From Topomyia yanbarensis (taxonomy: Eukaryota > Arthropoda > Insecta > Diptera > Culicidae), in the NCBI RefSeq assembly GCF_030247195.1, contig NC_080671.1, positions 95,739,870 through 95,803,869 of the forward strand: 64,000 bases of DNA, written 5' to 3'. This document shows positions 38,128 through 49,129 of this stretch, in pieces. Position 1 is the first letter of the stretch. Each line of letters opens with the position of its first letter. The notes under the pieces were generated by a model. It saw only the letters and a program-made list of their open reading frames with translations. It did not search any database and had not been told where the DNA came from. Position numbers and translations under genes: made by a program.

Positions 38128-38736
38128 TCCTTCTCCCATGGACCGGCATTGATTTATTGAAGAAACTTGTCAGCATTATTGCTATACTTATTTGTTTTTA
38201 TCTAAAGATGCGAACATTTTTAGCCCAGGAGATGGAAAGTGATAGCTCTATTATACGTTCAACGATCTATTTCAATAATGCCTAGTTTTATACGTGCATT
38301 CTGAGGTCGCCGTCATGTATAATAAGCTCCGGACGAATACATTAATGTATCCATTAGACACGTGCGCATCGGAAAATAACACAAAACGATCTCACCAACG
38401 TCAGACTGTTTATCAATTAATTGATGACAATTCGGCAAATATCTCCTCTATTATCGATCAATCAAAGCAATGAATCAGCCAATCATATGCAGATGGCGCT
38501 GCAGATGTCAATCGGAAATAACGGGTGCACTTCTGAGTGGCTGAAAACACGCATGTGCTCACTCGAATTATTAGAAGTTGCGCTACGATATATACGCAGA
38601 ATTGCACTAGTCTCGCGATAATTTCGCAAAGCAAACACCCAATTCATAACAGTAGTAGATTTGGTGAACGAGTGATTAACAAAAACAAGAACGAACAGGG
38701 ACGTGTTCGGGCGATTCGGCAATGCTACCACTTCCT

Positions 38737-39003
38737 TTTTCTTTTAGTTTTCCGTCGGCCTATTTCCACTACGAGACCAAACACTGACGCCAGAGAGGTG
38801 ACTCCCACTATCTGGACTAGATATCGACCCAACAACTCATGGATCGGGGACCAACGACCTTACTTCCCTCCCGTAGGAATGCGGCGTGTGACCTCAGATT
38901 TTTTGCACCTTAGAAAAATCTCAACGACCTCGGCTGGGATTGAACTCAGATCAACTGGGGTGAGTGGCGGTCACGCTTACCTCTCAACCACCAGGGCGCC
39001 GTC
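38737..39003 (-). mobile_element. tRNA-derived SINE, complete
   Basis: On the minus strand the head begins GGCGCCCTGGTGGTTGAGAG (A-box-like) and has a B box in GAGTTCAATCCCAG; the body continues for about 190 bp and ends in an A-rich tail (a T-run on the plus strand at 38736-38750). Flanked by 13-bp target repeats GCTACCACTTCCT (38724-38736) and GCTGCCACTTCCT (39004-39016), 12 of 13 identical. Different from the 150-bp SINE at 31996. Confidence 0.82.
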
Positions 39004-39016
39004 GCTGCCACTTCCT

Positions 39017-39983
39017 GATAGCTAAACTTGACCGAATTGCATCAAAATTGGACCAAACCGTATTAGAGGGATTAGGAATCGGCACAGAGGCAATTCGATT
39101 TAGTTTTTCAAAACAATATTTTTCAGGTCAATGGCTGGCTGCACTGTACTGCAGGTTCACTCAACTAAGAATATTTCTACGCTGGCCACAAAAAATGAAT
39201 ATTGATGGACCCTACAACGCCCCGCTAGCTGGTGGAAATCTAATCCTTATCTGACACAGCTGAGAAGTAGGTGAGTTAGGACAAACACAGAACCTCAGAG
39301 TTGTAAAAAACTCAGGTCAATTTTCCGAGATTCCCTTTTCGTCGAACCTTCTTCATACCATCGGTTCGCGTGCAAACGGTTCGAGCCAACAGCCATCAAA
39401 TCGTATTTGTATGATATCGCGTACAATATTCCTCATGTCCACATGTCTGTAGACATCTAGAAGAGATTGGGTTTGAGGCTGCAGATGAAAATAAAAAATC
39501 AAAATCCGTGAATGGTGCTGAAACTCGATGCCATCTGCATAGTGCATGGTTCCATCTTTCAAGGATGTTTGTTGTGTTTAGACGAAGCAGACGGTGTTTG
39601 GATGGAGTTTTTTTTCGCTTTCGTGAATTTTTGCTTCCTTGTTTGAAAGGTGATCAGCAGGTGATCGAGAGTTTGAACACGGATACCTGGCGAAAGGCGC
39701 ATTTCGCTCAGCATTTTTTGTTGGCTTTTCGTTGGTATGTTTTGCAGTATGTACAGTGTTTATGGTTGCAAATTGAAGATTGTACTAACTTGATTCAAAA
39801 TGTGTTAAATTAAAGCTATTGAATGAACAACAAATTCCATGAACATTCGTTATTTGTTAAGCAGAGACATGAAAAATCAATTAAAGACCTTTCTTACAGA
39901 TTTTGTAGTCTGAAACATGTATACCCTCTTGATCTACAATTATTATTGTAACAATCATAATTCTAAAATATTCATGTTATTCC
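39017..39983. other. Unassigned DNA
   Basis: Nothing recognised; short frames on both strands. Confidence 0.35.
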
Positions 39984-40511
39984 TTATTTCCGCGTTACCT
40001 CCCAAAATTCCATGCCACTATACAAAGTGCAACGACTGCAAATGACGAACAAGGAATCCGCCTGTTTCCGTTCCGAATTCCAAACGCTCTCCGCCTTCTT
40101 CCAGTGCAACACAATTTCAAACAATAGCTCCCGATTTCCTTTAGGGTACACCGATTCGAGCGAATAAAACGCCGATACATCGGCTGCCATGCGGCCAGGT
40201 TGAATACAACCAAAAAAATCAATCACCTCCAGAATGTCGAAACCAGTTCAGCAAACACCTGCCCGTAACTAAATTACTTTAATATCACATCTTTACCATC
40301 GCGCGTTCGGATCACAGACCGGGGCATCACCAGCGAGCGATCGGCATACGAAAATTCGAAAAGGAAGAACCAAATGAAATGCACCTTCTGTTGGCGGCGG
40401 TAGTGCCAAACCCGGGACGTAGGCAGGTAGTTTCCCGGTGTGTAAGGTAGCAGAGGGAAGCAACGCAGCCAAAAAAAATCTCGAAACATGCGCCGCCGTT
40501 TTGATGCACAT
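39984..40511 (-). other. Unrecognised coding-like segment
   Basis: Minus-strand frames 40489-40274 and 40226-39984 have a plausible amino-acid composition ('RVWHYRRQQKVHFIWFFLFE', 'FEIVLHWKKAESVWNSERK') and higher GC content than the flanks. A GT-AG joint between them is conceivable but not convincing, and I recognise no domain. It could be an exon pair of a host gene, a gene fragment or chance. Confidence 0.2.
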
Positions 40512-40639
40512 GCATTTTACCGAAGGCGTTTTGGCGAAGGAATCCGAACGAAACGCGCGACTGGTTAGGATTTTTTCGTGTTTTTTTGGAAATCATATTT
40601 TTAGGGGTAGGGATGTTCAAATGTCTACTAGAGATTCGT

Positions 40640-43160
40640 AGGAAAAATTAAGGTTTGATTTATCAAATAGTGGGGTGTTGAACTTCAGGAAGTCGCGTCA
40701 ATATACTGCTTGCTGATCTAGCATGAATTAGCTAACGTTTCTAACAGAATAGCAAAAACGAGATCATTTTGCAACGGCTAAAGTAAACTACAATGAGATA
40801 CAATGAATCAAATATTCATAAGACATTTTTAAATTACTAGATCAGCGAAAACAGATTTAAACATTCTGGTATTGTGCCTAACGACGTTAAGGGACTCAAA
40901 AAATCGACAAAAGGCGCCAATTTGGTGTTACTTTGAATATATCGTCTAACGGCAGCAAGTTAGTGTCATTTACTGACGAGTTGTACACGAATCATTCAAC
41001 TCAAACTTTTCTCAAATTTTATCGTTTCTTAGATAGTTTGTAATAACTAGAAAGTCGAAAAAAATTATTAGAATTCGGGAATCCAAGCTTAAAGTATCAG
41101 GGAGTAAAAGACTCTTCTTTAAATGTGAAAAGCTGTTTTGAAGAATGTTTTTCGATCATCCCTTCTTGCGGCTCATTTATAATTAGACAGCATCCGAAAG
41201 GCGACCGTTTCATTTTTGATCTGAATTTTTCGGAAGATCGTGCTCATTTTTATTCTAACTAAGGTGTTCATTTTTCCACCTGCCTTTTGTTGGCACGTAT
41301 CCTGGTATGTTGGCGCTTTGTTTGTTGTCCGCATCGTCGTAATCCGCCAATCAAAATCATAATTGCCTTCCTTATCTGCCATTAGCTATTTGAAAGGATG
41401 ATGCTTTTGCAGTTTTTTTTTTGCACGCTAATTACCGGATGCCAAGGTACCAGATTACTGTTCACTACTTTAGTATCAATTTACCGTATACATTGGAAGA
41501 TGAATCACATTTGGCAATAAACGTTTTGTACTCGAAGAAACTCGGGAGGAAGTTGTATTGACTTCTTCGCTCTTTGTTTCCACAGTGGTAAACAGTAGCA
41601 CAGAAGAGAATTAGGTCATTAAATGAAGAATAAAATTCCTATTTTATTACAAAAACCGATCGAGCTCATCTTTCTAAATATAACAATATAAAAGTTCAAC
41701 CCTTAAAACAACAGAAAAAATTTTGATCGATTTTCTGCAAAATCGTTAACACGTCCTCCTTTGACATTATCGGTCCTCCTTGACAATGAATTTAGCCAGA
41801 TGGGTTAGCATATTTGGCAGTTATCGTTACAGTTACAAAAACTGATAGAGCTCATCTTTCTAAATATACCAATATTTAGGGGAGTGTGGGAACAGTTGAT
41901 CCCGCTTATGTTTTTTTTCTCATAACTTGAGGTTAAAAATAAAAATTTAATTGCAAAACTGGTTATTTGGTAGTCAATTCGAATGGTAAAAACCATGAAT
42001 GATGTGTAAATTCGAATACTACGCTCTGTCAGTAATATGAACAGTTTTAAAAATCATGCTAAAAAGAGGTTTTTGTAAAAACTTGTGGTAACTTGATCCC
42101 CTGCCTACTAGGGCTAAAGAAGCAAAGGATACTATGACCAATAGACACGGAAGTTCAGCTAATCATCTATCCTGACAAATTATCAAGGAGGGCGTCTGCT
42201 GTAGTGGCCAAAAATCGACTTCTTTTTTATCCGCTTAATTTGTTAGTATTGAATCTCTAGACAAGTTTCCCGCCATCTCGGTTGCCACGCTGAACTTATT
42301 TGGTTTTAAACAGCAATTCATTCCACGCGCGTATTTGCTATAACACACGCAGATTTAAATCTATAAGTAACAATTTTCGAAGAACTGACAGCGATAAAAA
42401 TACAGTGTAAATAATACACTCCAAACTACTTCTGCCCAAATTTTCAAGAAAAAATACCCAATGTGCTATTTTCTACATCGTTTTTTGGTGATGAAATTTA
42501 ATCTGGGACACCCTTTAATAGCGTGAATGAAATTAATGACGCATATAATGAAAACCAGTTTTAGTGTCATGAAAATCATTTCATTTTGATTTTGAAACTA
42601 ATATAAAATTGAAACTCATTTAAAATTTCTCAACAAGTTGAAAATTTGGGGGGGTATCCGAAACCCCAGAGCCCTCCCCCTGGATCCACGACTGTTCATA
42701 GTATTACCACAGACTAACAGACATAACACTATGAGGAAATTCCTTCATAAAGTATCGATCCGCCAATTTCACTAGAACACTAGCTCCACCTTTTATACAC
42801 GGTCCCAATCACTCATTTGAAAAAGGGTTTCCCCTCAGGCTCGGGAACAATTTTTCACTAGTGGTCCTCTGTATACTTGCACACAGCCCCCTGTCTAGCA
42901 TGGCGTCTCTGTACAGCCAGCGTCACTGTCATGAAAATCAAAACAATAATTTTGAATCGAATCATTAAAAGCGTATTTGGTTACTATGTGTCGATTTTCT
43001 GAATGATATGGTATCTAATCATCCCGCAAGATAAGAAACGTCATATGGCATGCTTGAATAATGTTCATAGCGCCGAACATAATTCTTTGTTTGAGGCTTT
43101 ATAGCTATAACGCCCCATATATGTAGGGCGCTATCAAACGGCATAGGGTATACGGTTGCT
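40640..43160. other. Unassigned DNA with one direct repeat pair
   Basis: The only structure seen is a 41-bp near-identical direct repeat ('GAGCTCATCTTTCTAAATAT') at 41649-41689 and 41833-41873. No gene recognised. Confidence 0.4.
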
Positions 43161-43174
43161 GGGGGGGGGGGGGG
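43161..43174. repeat. G homopolymer (14)
   Basis: Fourteen G, 20 bp before the dispersed repeat starting CAGTGGCGCC. Confidence 0.9.
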
Positions 43175-43193
43175 CTGCTTGCACATATATCAG

Positions 43194-43305
43194 TGGCGCC
43201 ATAATCTCAAATGCGGCCACAGTCCCAACTAAAAATATATTTAAAATGACCGTTAAAGTTGTTGAACAGTTGTTTTCTAATGTTATGTCTGTTAGTCTGT
43301 GATAT
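43194..43305 (+). repeat. Dispersed repeat, copy B
   Basis: Copy of the 9232-9345 repeat. It is preceded by CAGTGGC, a plausible transposon terminus; a matching opposite end was not found. Confidence 0.6.
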
Positions 43306-43519
43306 AACTATAGCTGAGATACAACAGAGGGTCTTAATTGACCAGTGGTCCGAATCGGCGCACTTCCGTCTAACGTTCTTGTCATTCGCTTTATGCAAGC
43401 GGTCTATCATCGGAATACCTTGCTTGATCGAATATTTTATCGCAACAATATGGTTACGTGTCTTAATCTGCAGTTTTCAGTGCTCAAATCCTGGAATAAG
43501 CGAAAAATTTCAACGACTA

Positions 43520-44640
43520 ACGAGAACGTCAAACTATACACACTCAATTCGGCTCGGCAATTTCCCAACAGGTGGGTAGTCAGCAAATTTAGAAAATGAT
43601 ATCTCAGTAATGTGAGATTTGTTAGCTGATTTTCGGGGAAATATTTTCCGAGTATCAGCTATGAAACGTCACTTTAACTGAGATCTCGGCCAAAAAATTG
43701 TTTACTGAGATATCAGCTATTGAGATTTTGACAAAAGATGCGAAAAAAGCTGAGATTCGGCAGAAAAAATTAAGTGTGTAATTCACATTAAAATGGGCTA
43801 ACAGTTGAACTGTTTGGACATTATAAAACGTACACGCCACCGAAAAACTATCTAAAATTCAGTACTTTTGACTCAATCTCGTGGTATCATGCAGGAATGT
43901 AAAATTAGGTAAACCGTGTTGAAGGTAGTTTCCATTTAACTACGGCAAAAATAATAACTCAACCTTGAGTTTAACTTACTTAAATTTAAGTTGAATTAAC
44001 CCAATTTTGAGTATACCCCAAACAACTCAAAAGTACCTTCCTCCACGGAAGACCTCGACTGAGTCGAATCTCTCGTTTTGTTTTTGACAACACTAATAAG
44101 TGCGAAAGCGACGCACAACTCAAAAGTAAGTTAAATGAACTTATGCTGCAGGTTATTTTATTTAACCGTGCACCCATTACCAGTAGAGCACTCTAGTTAG
44201 AGTGTGGCCAAGAGGCCGTGACGTATCCAAACGAACATGAAATTTGACGTATTTCTATTGTGTATACGTCAAATTCCATGTTCGTTTGGATACGTCATGG
44301 CCTGTTGGCCACACTCTAACTAGAGTGCTCTAATTACCAGCAGTTGATGCTGACTCATTCTCTCATCGTATCAAAATATGGAAAAAATGTAAGATTTCTC
44401 GCAAAAAAAATCCAATCCACTCAATTCAGTTCGGTAATTCCCGTACAGCTGAACAGTCAGTAATTCAGTAATTTTTTCAACTGATAATTCAGCAAAGTGG
44501 CTTTAATTTACCGTTTTTGGCGATATATTTTCCGGTTTCAGTAAATCAAACGTCACTTCTACTGGGATCTCGGCTGTATAAAACTCGGTAAAAGTTGCTA
44601 AAAAAGCTGGGATTCGGTAGAACAAAATTAAATGTCCAAC
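43520..44640 (+). repeat. Two copies of an 'ATCTCGGC' repeat
   Basis: 43520-43790 and 44400-44640 are diverged direct copies sharing 'CACTCAATTC.G.TCGG.AATT', 'ATATTTTCCG', 'AACGTCACTT', 'TGAGATCTCGGC'-like and 'GATTCGG.AGAA.AAAATTAA' blocks. The hAT palindrome at 44184 lies between them. Element type unknown. Confidence 0.55.
44184..44332. mobile_element. hAT-type palindromic MITE, 149 bp
   Basis: Perfect 8-bp target repeats ATTACCAG (44176-44183, 44333-44340). The two arms (each about 68 bp, starting TAGAGCACTCTAGTTAGAGT) are almost exact reverse complements, leaving only a few unpaired bases at the centre. A transcript would fold into one long hairpin. Confidence 0.88.
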
Positions 44641-44671
44641 TCCCTCACAACGTTGAACGCATGTAAAGCGA

Positions 44672-45093
44672 CCCCCGATAGAATTTTACAATAGCATTTT
44701 CCCTACAAACAATCATAAAACAATAAATATTATAGTTATTACTGTTTCAACATTGTTCGATGCCAAGTTCGCACAGTAGATTTACAATAAAATTTATGTA
44801 ACAATAAATTTCACTGTTCAGCAAAAAACTGATATAGTGCATTCACATTATATTGTACTGTTTTCGAGAAAAAAATGTATGGAGAAAAAATGATTTTTTT
44901 AATGTTAAGATACATAACCACCCCCCTTTTTCACTGTAAAAGTCTATTTTACATTTAAATTTACTGTAAAAACGTTAAAGTTTATTGTTTTTGTATTGTA
45001 GCATAACACTAAAACTTACTGTAAATTATTGTAAAATTACTGTACTGTCACAGTGAAAATCATGGTTTTGTTACTGTACATTTCTATTCGGGA
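44672..45093. mobile_element. MITE with ACTGTAAA subterminal words
   Basis: Ends CCCGATAGAA and TTCTATTCGGG form a short inverted repeat, extended by weaker similarity (ACAAT/ACAGTAAC, AAACAATCAT/AAACCATGAT). The interior repeats TTTACTGTAAA-like words many times. Target duplication not resolved. Confidence 0.6.
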
Positions 45094-45551
45094 CATGTGC
45101 CCAGCAAAATAAAACGAACTTTACAAAGTACTACACTACATAGCAAAGATATGTTTTAGACGTCATAAGACGGTAACATACCAAACGAATGCATTAACGC
45201 ACATAACGTTTACCAAACGTATCAAAAGCATGTACGAGCTTTTGCTAAAACGCGTTAAAGTTGTCACATAGAGATAGCCCTCTGTATGTGAATTTGTTAA
45301 CTACTCATATCTAGAGTACAGGCTTGCACGCAATCTTCTGTTGTACAAGTTGATGGAAGTTTGTGGTGGCAAAAAAGTGAAAGAGTGAAAATTAGATTGT
45401 ACTGCCCATACTTTCTTTGGCAAAGTTGTTGCGTTTACTTACACCTACAATTTAGAGTAATTGGATAGGGTGACAAGCCCATTTTGCCATGTTTCTATTG
45501 TCACCATACCCATTTGCAGCCGCTGGTTAGAGCAGTGTCCGCCAGAATCTA

Positions 45552-47037
45552 CAGTGACACAATCTCATTTTCGTACACCGCTATGCGGAATGCTTATATG
45601 CATTTTACAAGTAAAAATTAAGTTTACGAGACATTTTATATATGTAGAAATAGTTTACTAGACAGCATAGGAAAGATACAATAATTATTTTTGTACCACA
45701 AATGCTCATTTTTTCAAAAATAATCATAATTCTAAAGATAGTCAAATATACACGCAATCTCATATTCGCACAGTACACATATTTTTTCAAAAATCAATTG
45801 AAATTTCTATAATAAATATTCAATGTGCTAGCTTTTGTTTGTAACTACAGTTTTCAATCGCATTGGAAGGCTAGCCACTAGTTTTTGTGTGTATTCAACT
45901 TAAATTTTATCCCATTCTTCTAAATAGTAGTTTCTAAGATCATTCTCATTATAATCCGGATAGTTTCGCACTTTTTATCCAAATACTCCTTTTTATTTTT
46001 CTAATCAAGTAATAAACGGGGTCCGCAGTGGAGAATCCAAAACTTTCAAACTATTATAAATTTACTCTAAACGTTTTTTGCGCGCCTTATACTTTAGGTT
46101 CTTCTCCTGATCGAATTTCCAATATCCACCATTTCTTAGTAAAAGTACCATTTTATGGAAGCTTTGCTTTCAAATTTATTTCAAGATATTCCTATTAAAA
46201 TACACATTCTGATCCATCATTCCATCAATGAAGACCATATTTCTAGCACTTCTAGTGGACATATAATACCCCATACAAAAAAGGCCAGTCTCTGCGCTTG
46301 GCTGCTGTTACAAGGCTTTTACGTCCAGGTTTGAGTTCGATTTTCTCCACTCGAAACAACAGCCATTTGCGTCAAAAATGCTGAATTTGGACTCGTAGAC
46401 AAAGTTTGCAATCTTTCCAATATTCCGATAAAATGTTTCAATGTTGTTTAGTAAATAAAAAATCAATTATTTGTTCTTCTCATTGATGAACAGCTTGTTG
46501 CTCAGAACACAGGCATTGTAATTGTCCGTTCTTCATACATTACGAGCCGTACCAGAGCAGACTTATACTTAAATACTACGATTCAATTTATTTACCATGT
46601 ATATAACATTAATTACTCGATTTTCCCATTTATTTTCTAATTAAAATCCGTTTATCCCTCATCGTAAATTGTCCACAGTTCAAGTTTTTCGCAATATCTG
46701 CTCTACGTTTCCCCACATCAAAGCTTTTAACGACATTTTAAATTGTTGGACGCAACCTTTGAAAAATTTCAAAGATTTCATGAAGTGATTTACCCTCATT
46801 TTGCTGAGTAATAATTAGTTTTCGTCCCATAAAAGCAGCTAGTTTACTTTTTTTAACTATTACGTTAATTTGAGAGAATTTCTTAAACTAGTGTAAAGGA
46901 AACTGTGCCAATGAACACTTTTCTGTAGTCATAAAATCTATTTTCTAAGTAAAACAAAAAATAAATAAATAACAGGTCTTAAAATTGGCAAATTGATTGA
47001 CTTTTCAAAAGTGTACGAATATGAGATTGTGTCACTG
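45552..47037 (-). mobile_element. Tc1-type transposon, full length, inactive
   Basis: 1486 bp with 27-bp terminal inverted repeats (starting CAGTGACACAATCTCATT; 26 of 27 match) and TA on each side (45550-45551, 47038-47039). A partial extra copy of the terminal repeat lies about 200 bp inside the left end (about 45751-45780), resembling the IR/DR layout of some Tc1 elements. The transposase relic is on the minus strand. Confidence 0.9.
45840..46800 (-). pseudogene. Tc1-type transposase, degraded
   Basis: The minus strand read in broken frames gives landmarks of a Tc1 transposase: 'YESKFSIFDANG' (the D of the usual SDES is Tyr), 'NMVFIDGMMDQNVYFN', 'KFDQEKNLKYKARK' (usual QQDNDPKHKA), 'KVLDSP', and the C-terminal 'NYPDYNENDLRNYYLEEWDK' then 'LVASLPMRLKTVV'. 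The catalytic Asp and the region of the third acidic residue are damaged and several stops are present. In active relatives this DDE enzyme excises and inserts the element at TA. Confidence 0.8.
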
Positions 47038-47254
47038 TATTAAGATTCTTGGTAGTAAGTAATTTGACATATGTTTTAGTCTTCATAGAACGTGCGTCAA
47101 TCGGTTTTTGTTCAATTTGGGAAAATCTAACCCAAATTTCCAAAATGTGTGTGTAACACCTTTTATAATTTTAAAAATCTGGCATAGGTTTGTCTTTTTG
47201 TCTGGAAACTGCATAAAACTCTGGCTGTGCCAGATAAATCAGTCATTATGGCAT

Positions 47255-48675
47255 CCTTGGATGCAACAGGAACGGGCACAATCACATCCCCAACAGAGCG
47301 CTTTGATTTTTTATCTCAAACAGTTTTGTTGCGAACTTTAAAACTGTTATACGCTACCTTTTTTGCCCCATCTGAAACACGTTTAGAACTGTGTTTCCAA
47401 TATACAAATAGTATTCAGCCCATACACTTTAATTCGATGGATCGGGAAAAACAACTTCGAGTCAAGTAACGAGGTAAGGTAAGTTCTGTAGTTGTTAAAT
47501 TCTAGATTCACAATTTTGACTAAAAATTCTAAACCTAGAACTTACTCTCCGCAGTAGCAATTTGCCTGCGTGTTCTTTTTAGTTTAAAATTCGTGTCTCG
47601 CCATGTTTTCAGCATTCCAGTAGGTTTAAAATTTATTTTTCCTCAGTCCATCGGGTCTAAGTATCTGTGCTGAATACTCTCTATTGGCGATTCTACGTTG
47701 AAACCGCTCGCAGATAGCGCTGGAAGGAAAGTGTTACTGATTTGATTCTGTTCTGTCATAGTGCATATATTTTCTGTAAACATTGGTAAAAATGACTTTT
47801 AAACACCAAATTACCGATCAATTTGTTGATAATTGTTTATGAAAATGAAGGAAAACCATCATTTTATAAGATGATGAGTAAACATCTTGCGAAAAGAGCG
47901 TAAAACATAGTGGTTTCTAATATTATTCGCAGAGCTATATGCGCGCTGTTTCGAAATGTAATTTGTTGAGCACCGTAGCCGCCGCAACAGCATTTCCCGT
48001 TCGTCCTAAGTTAAGCTAAACCTTCATGAGATGGTGTAAATTCATGGAACTCTCCAGATCAGGCGAGGAAAGAATATATCCGGCTAATAGGAAAGTGTCA
48101 GCTTTGTATCATGCACAGCCGATCCTTCTCTCCGATAGTCTTCACTGAATCTCCTACGTAGTTCAAAATATGAAGGAGTTTGACATTGGTACTGATTGGG
48201 TCTCGGTTTCGAGTTGGAACTTTATTTATGGAACGATTTTTTATAACCACAATAATACCCCGAATACATTTCGAAGAAATGTATGAGTGAAATAGTTGCA
48301 AATGGCTGTAATTTCAGAATAATTGCAAATAAAACTAAATTTCTTACTCGTTTTATTCATATTTTGGCAGTGGTAAGCTTTTTCCGAGAAGATAATGAAG
48401 ATTTTGTTGTAAGCTACGACTCATTTACGGGTAAAAAAAAAGCAAACTGTATCACTTTGCCAGTTCATGAGCTGAATCATAGGTGTCGCATGACTAATTT
48501 TGGCTTTGCCGCAAATGGCCAATATATTTAAAACACAGTTCTAAGCGTGTTTTAAATTTAACTACAAATAGAACAGCGTCGCATAGCAGTTTTTAAATTT
48601 TAAAACAAAGCTGTTGAAATTATAAAGCAAAACGCCCTGCTGGGGATGTGATTGTTCCAGTTTCAGTTCTACTTT
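47255..48675. mobile_element. Foldback element with about 165-bp inverted ends
   Basis: The left arm (about 47260-47420) and right arm (about 48510-48672) are inverted copies: 'CACAATCACATCCCCAACAG' on the left, complement of 'CTGCTGGGGATGTGATTGTT' on the right; further in, 'ACACG.TTAGAACTGTGTTT' is shared. The centre (about 1.1 kb) is unrelated AT-rich DNA with no convincing gene. Superfamily and target duplication unknown. Confidence 0.65.
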
Positions 48676-48696
48676 CAAACTTTTGTATAATTTACA

Positions 48697-48740
48697 GTGG
48701 CGTAGCCAGAAATTTGGCTTGGGGGGGGGGGTGTTGATGA
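48697..48740 (+). repeat. Solitary transposon-like end with G-run
   Basis: CAGTGGCGTAGCCAG followed by a run of 11 G (48721-48731). This kind of end is common in insect genomes as a transposon terminus; the partner end was not found. Confidence 0.45.
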
Positions 48741-49129
48741 AAATCGTTGATTTTTCGAAAATGCTTCAATATAATGTAAATTTGATAAAATATTGAAAGT
48801 TCACAAACAAAAACAGTTCAGTGGTTGCCATTCCATTCTAAAAATAATAAAAAAAATAAAGAATACCTTCAATATCTTCATAGAGTTTTAAAATGGAATA
48901 TATCTTACGGTTAACATCACAAAATTTCTAAACCATCAACTTCGAAGGTTGGTCATCAAATACTGAATACAAGCTCCTATCTCATGCTTTCCTGTGCGTC
49001 AATTGATGACATTTAATCTGTATCCCGGTATCAACTGGGTACTACCGTCTTCTGCAGTAGAAGCGAAATGAGAAGATGCGAGTGAGCATGTGCATTATAA
49101 CCCTACCGTAGACAGAACTGAATACGTGA

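Noticed and set aside
40608..40640. TAGGGATGTTCAAATG as a hAT end
   Set aside because: No matching opposite end followed by TTTAGGGG found; the nearest candidate near 41155 lacks the duplication.
47108..47469. Overlapping plus-strand frames as a gene
   Set aside because: They coincide with the left arm of a foldback element and show no domain.
48697..48740. Complete element starting CAGTGGCGTAGCCAG
   Set aside because: No CTGGCTACGCCACTG partner in the window; kept only as a solitary end.
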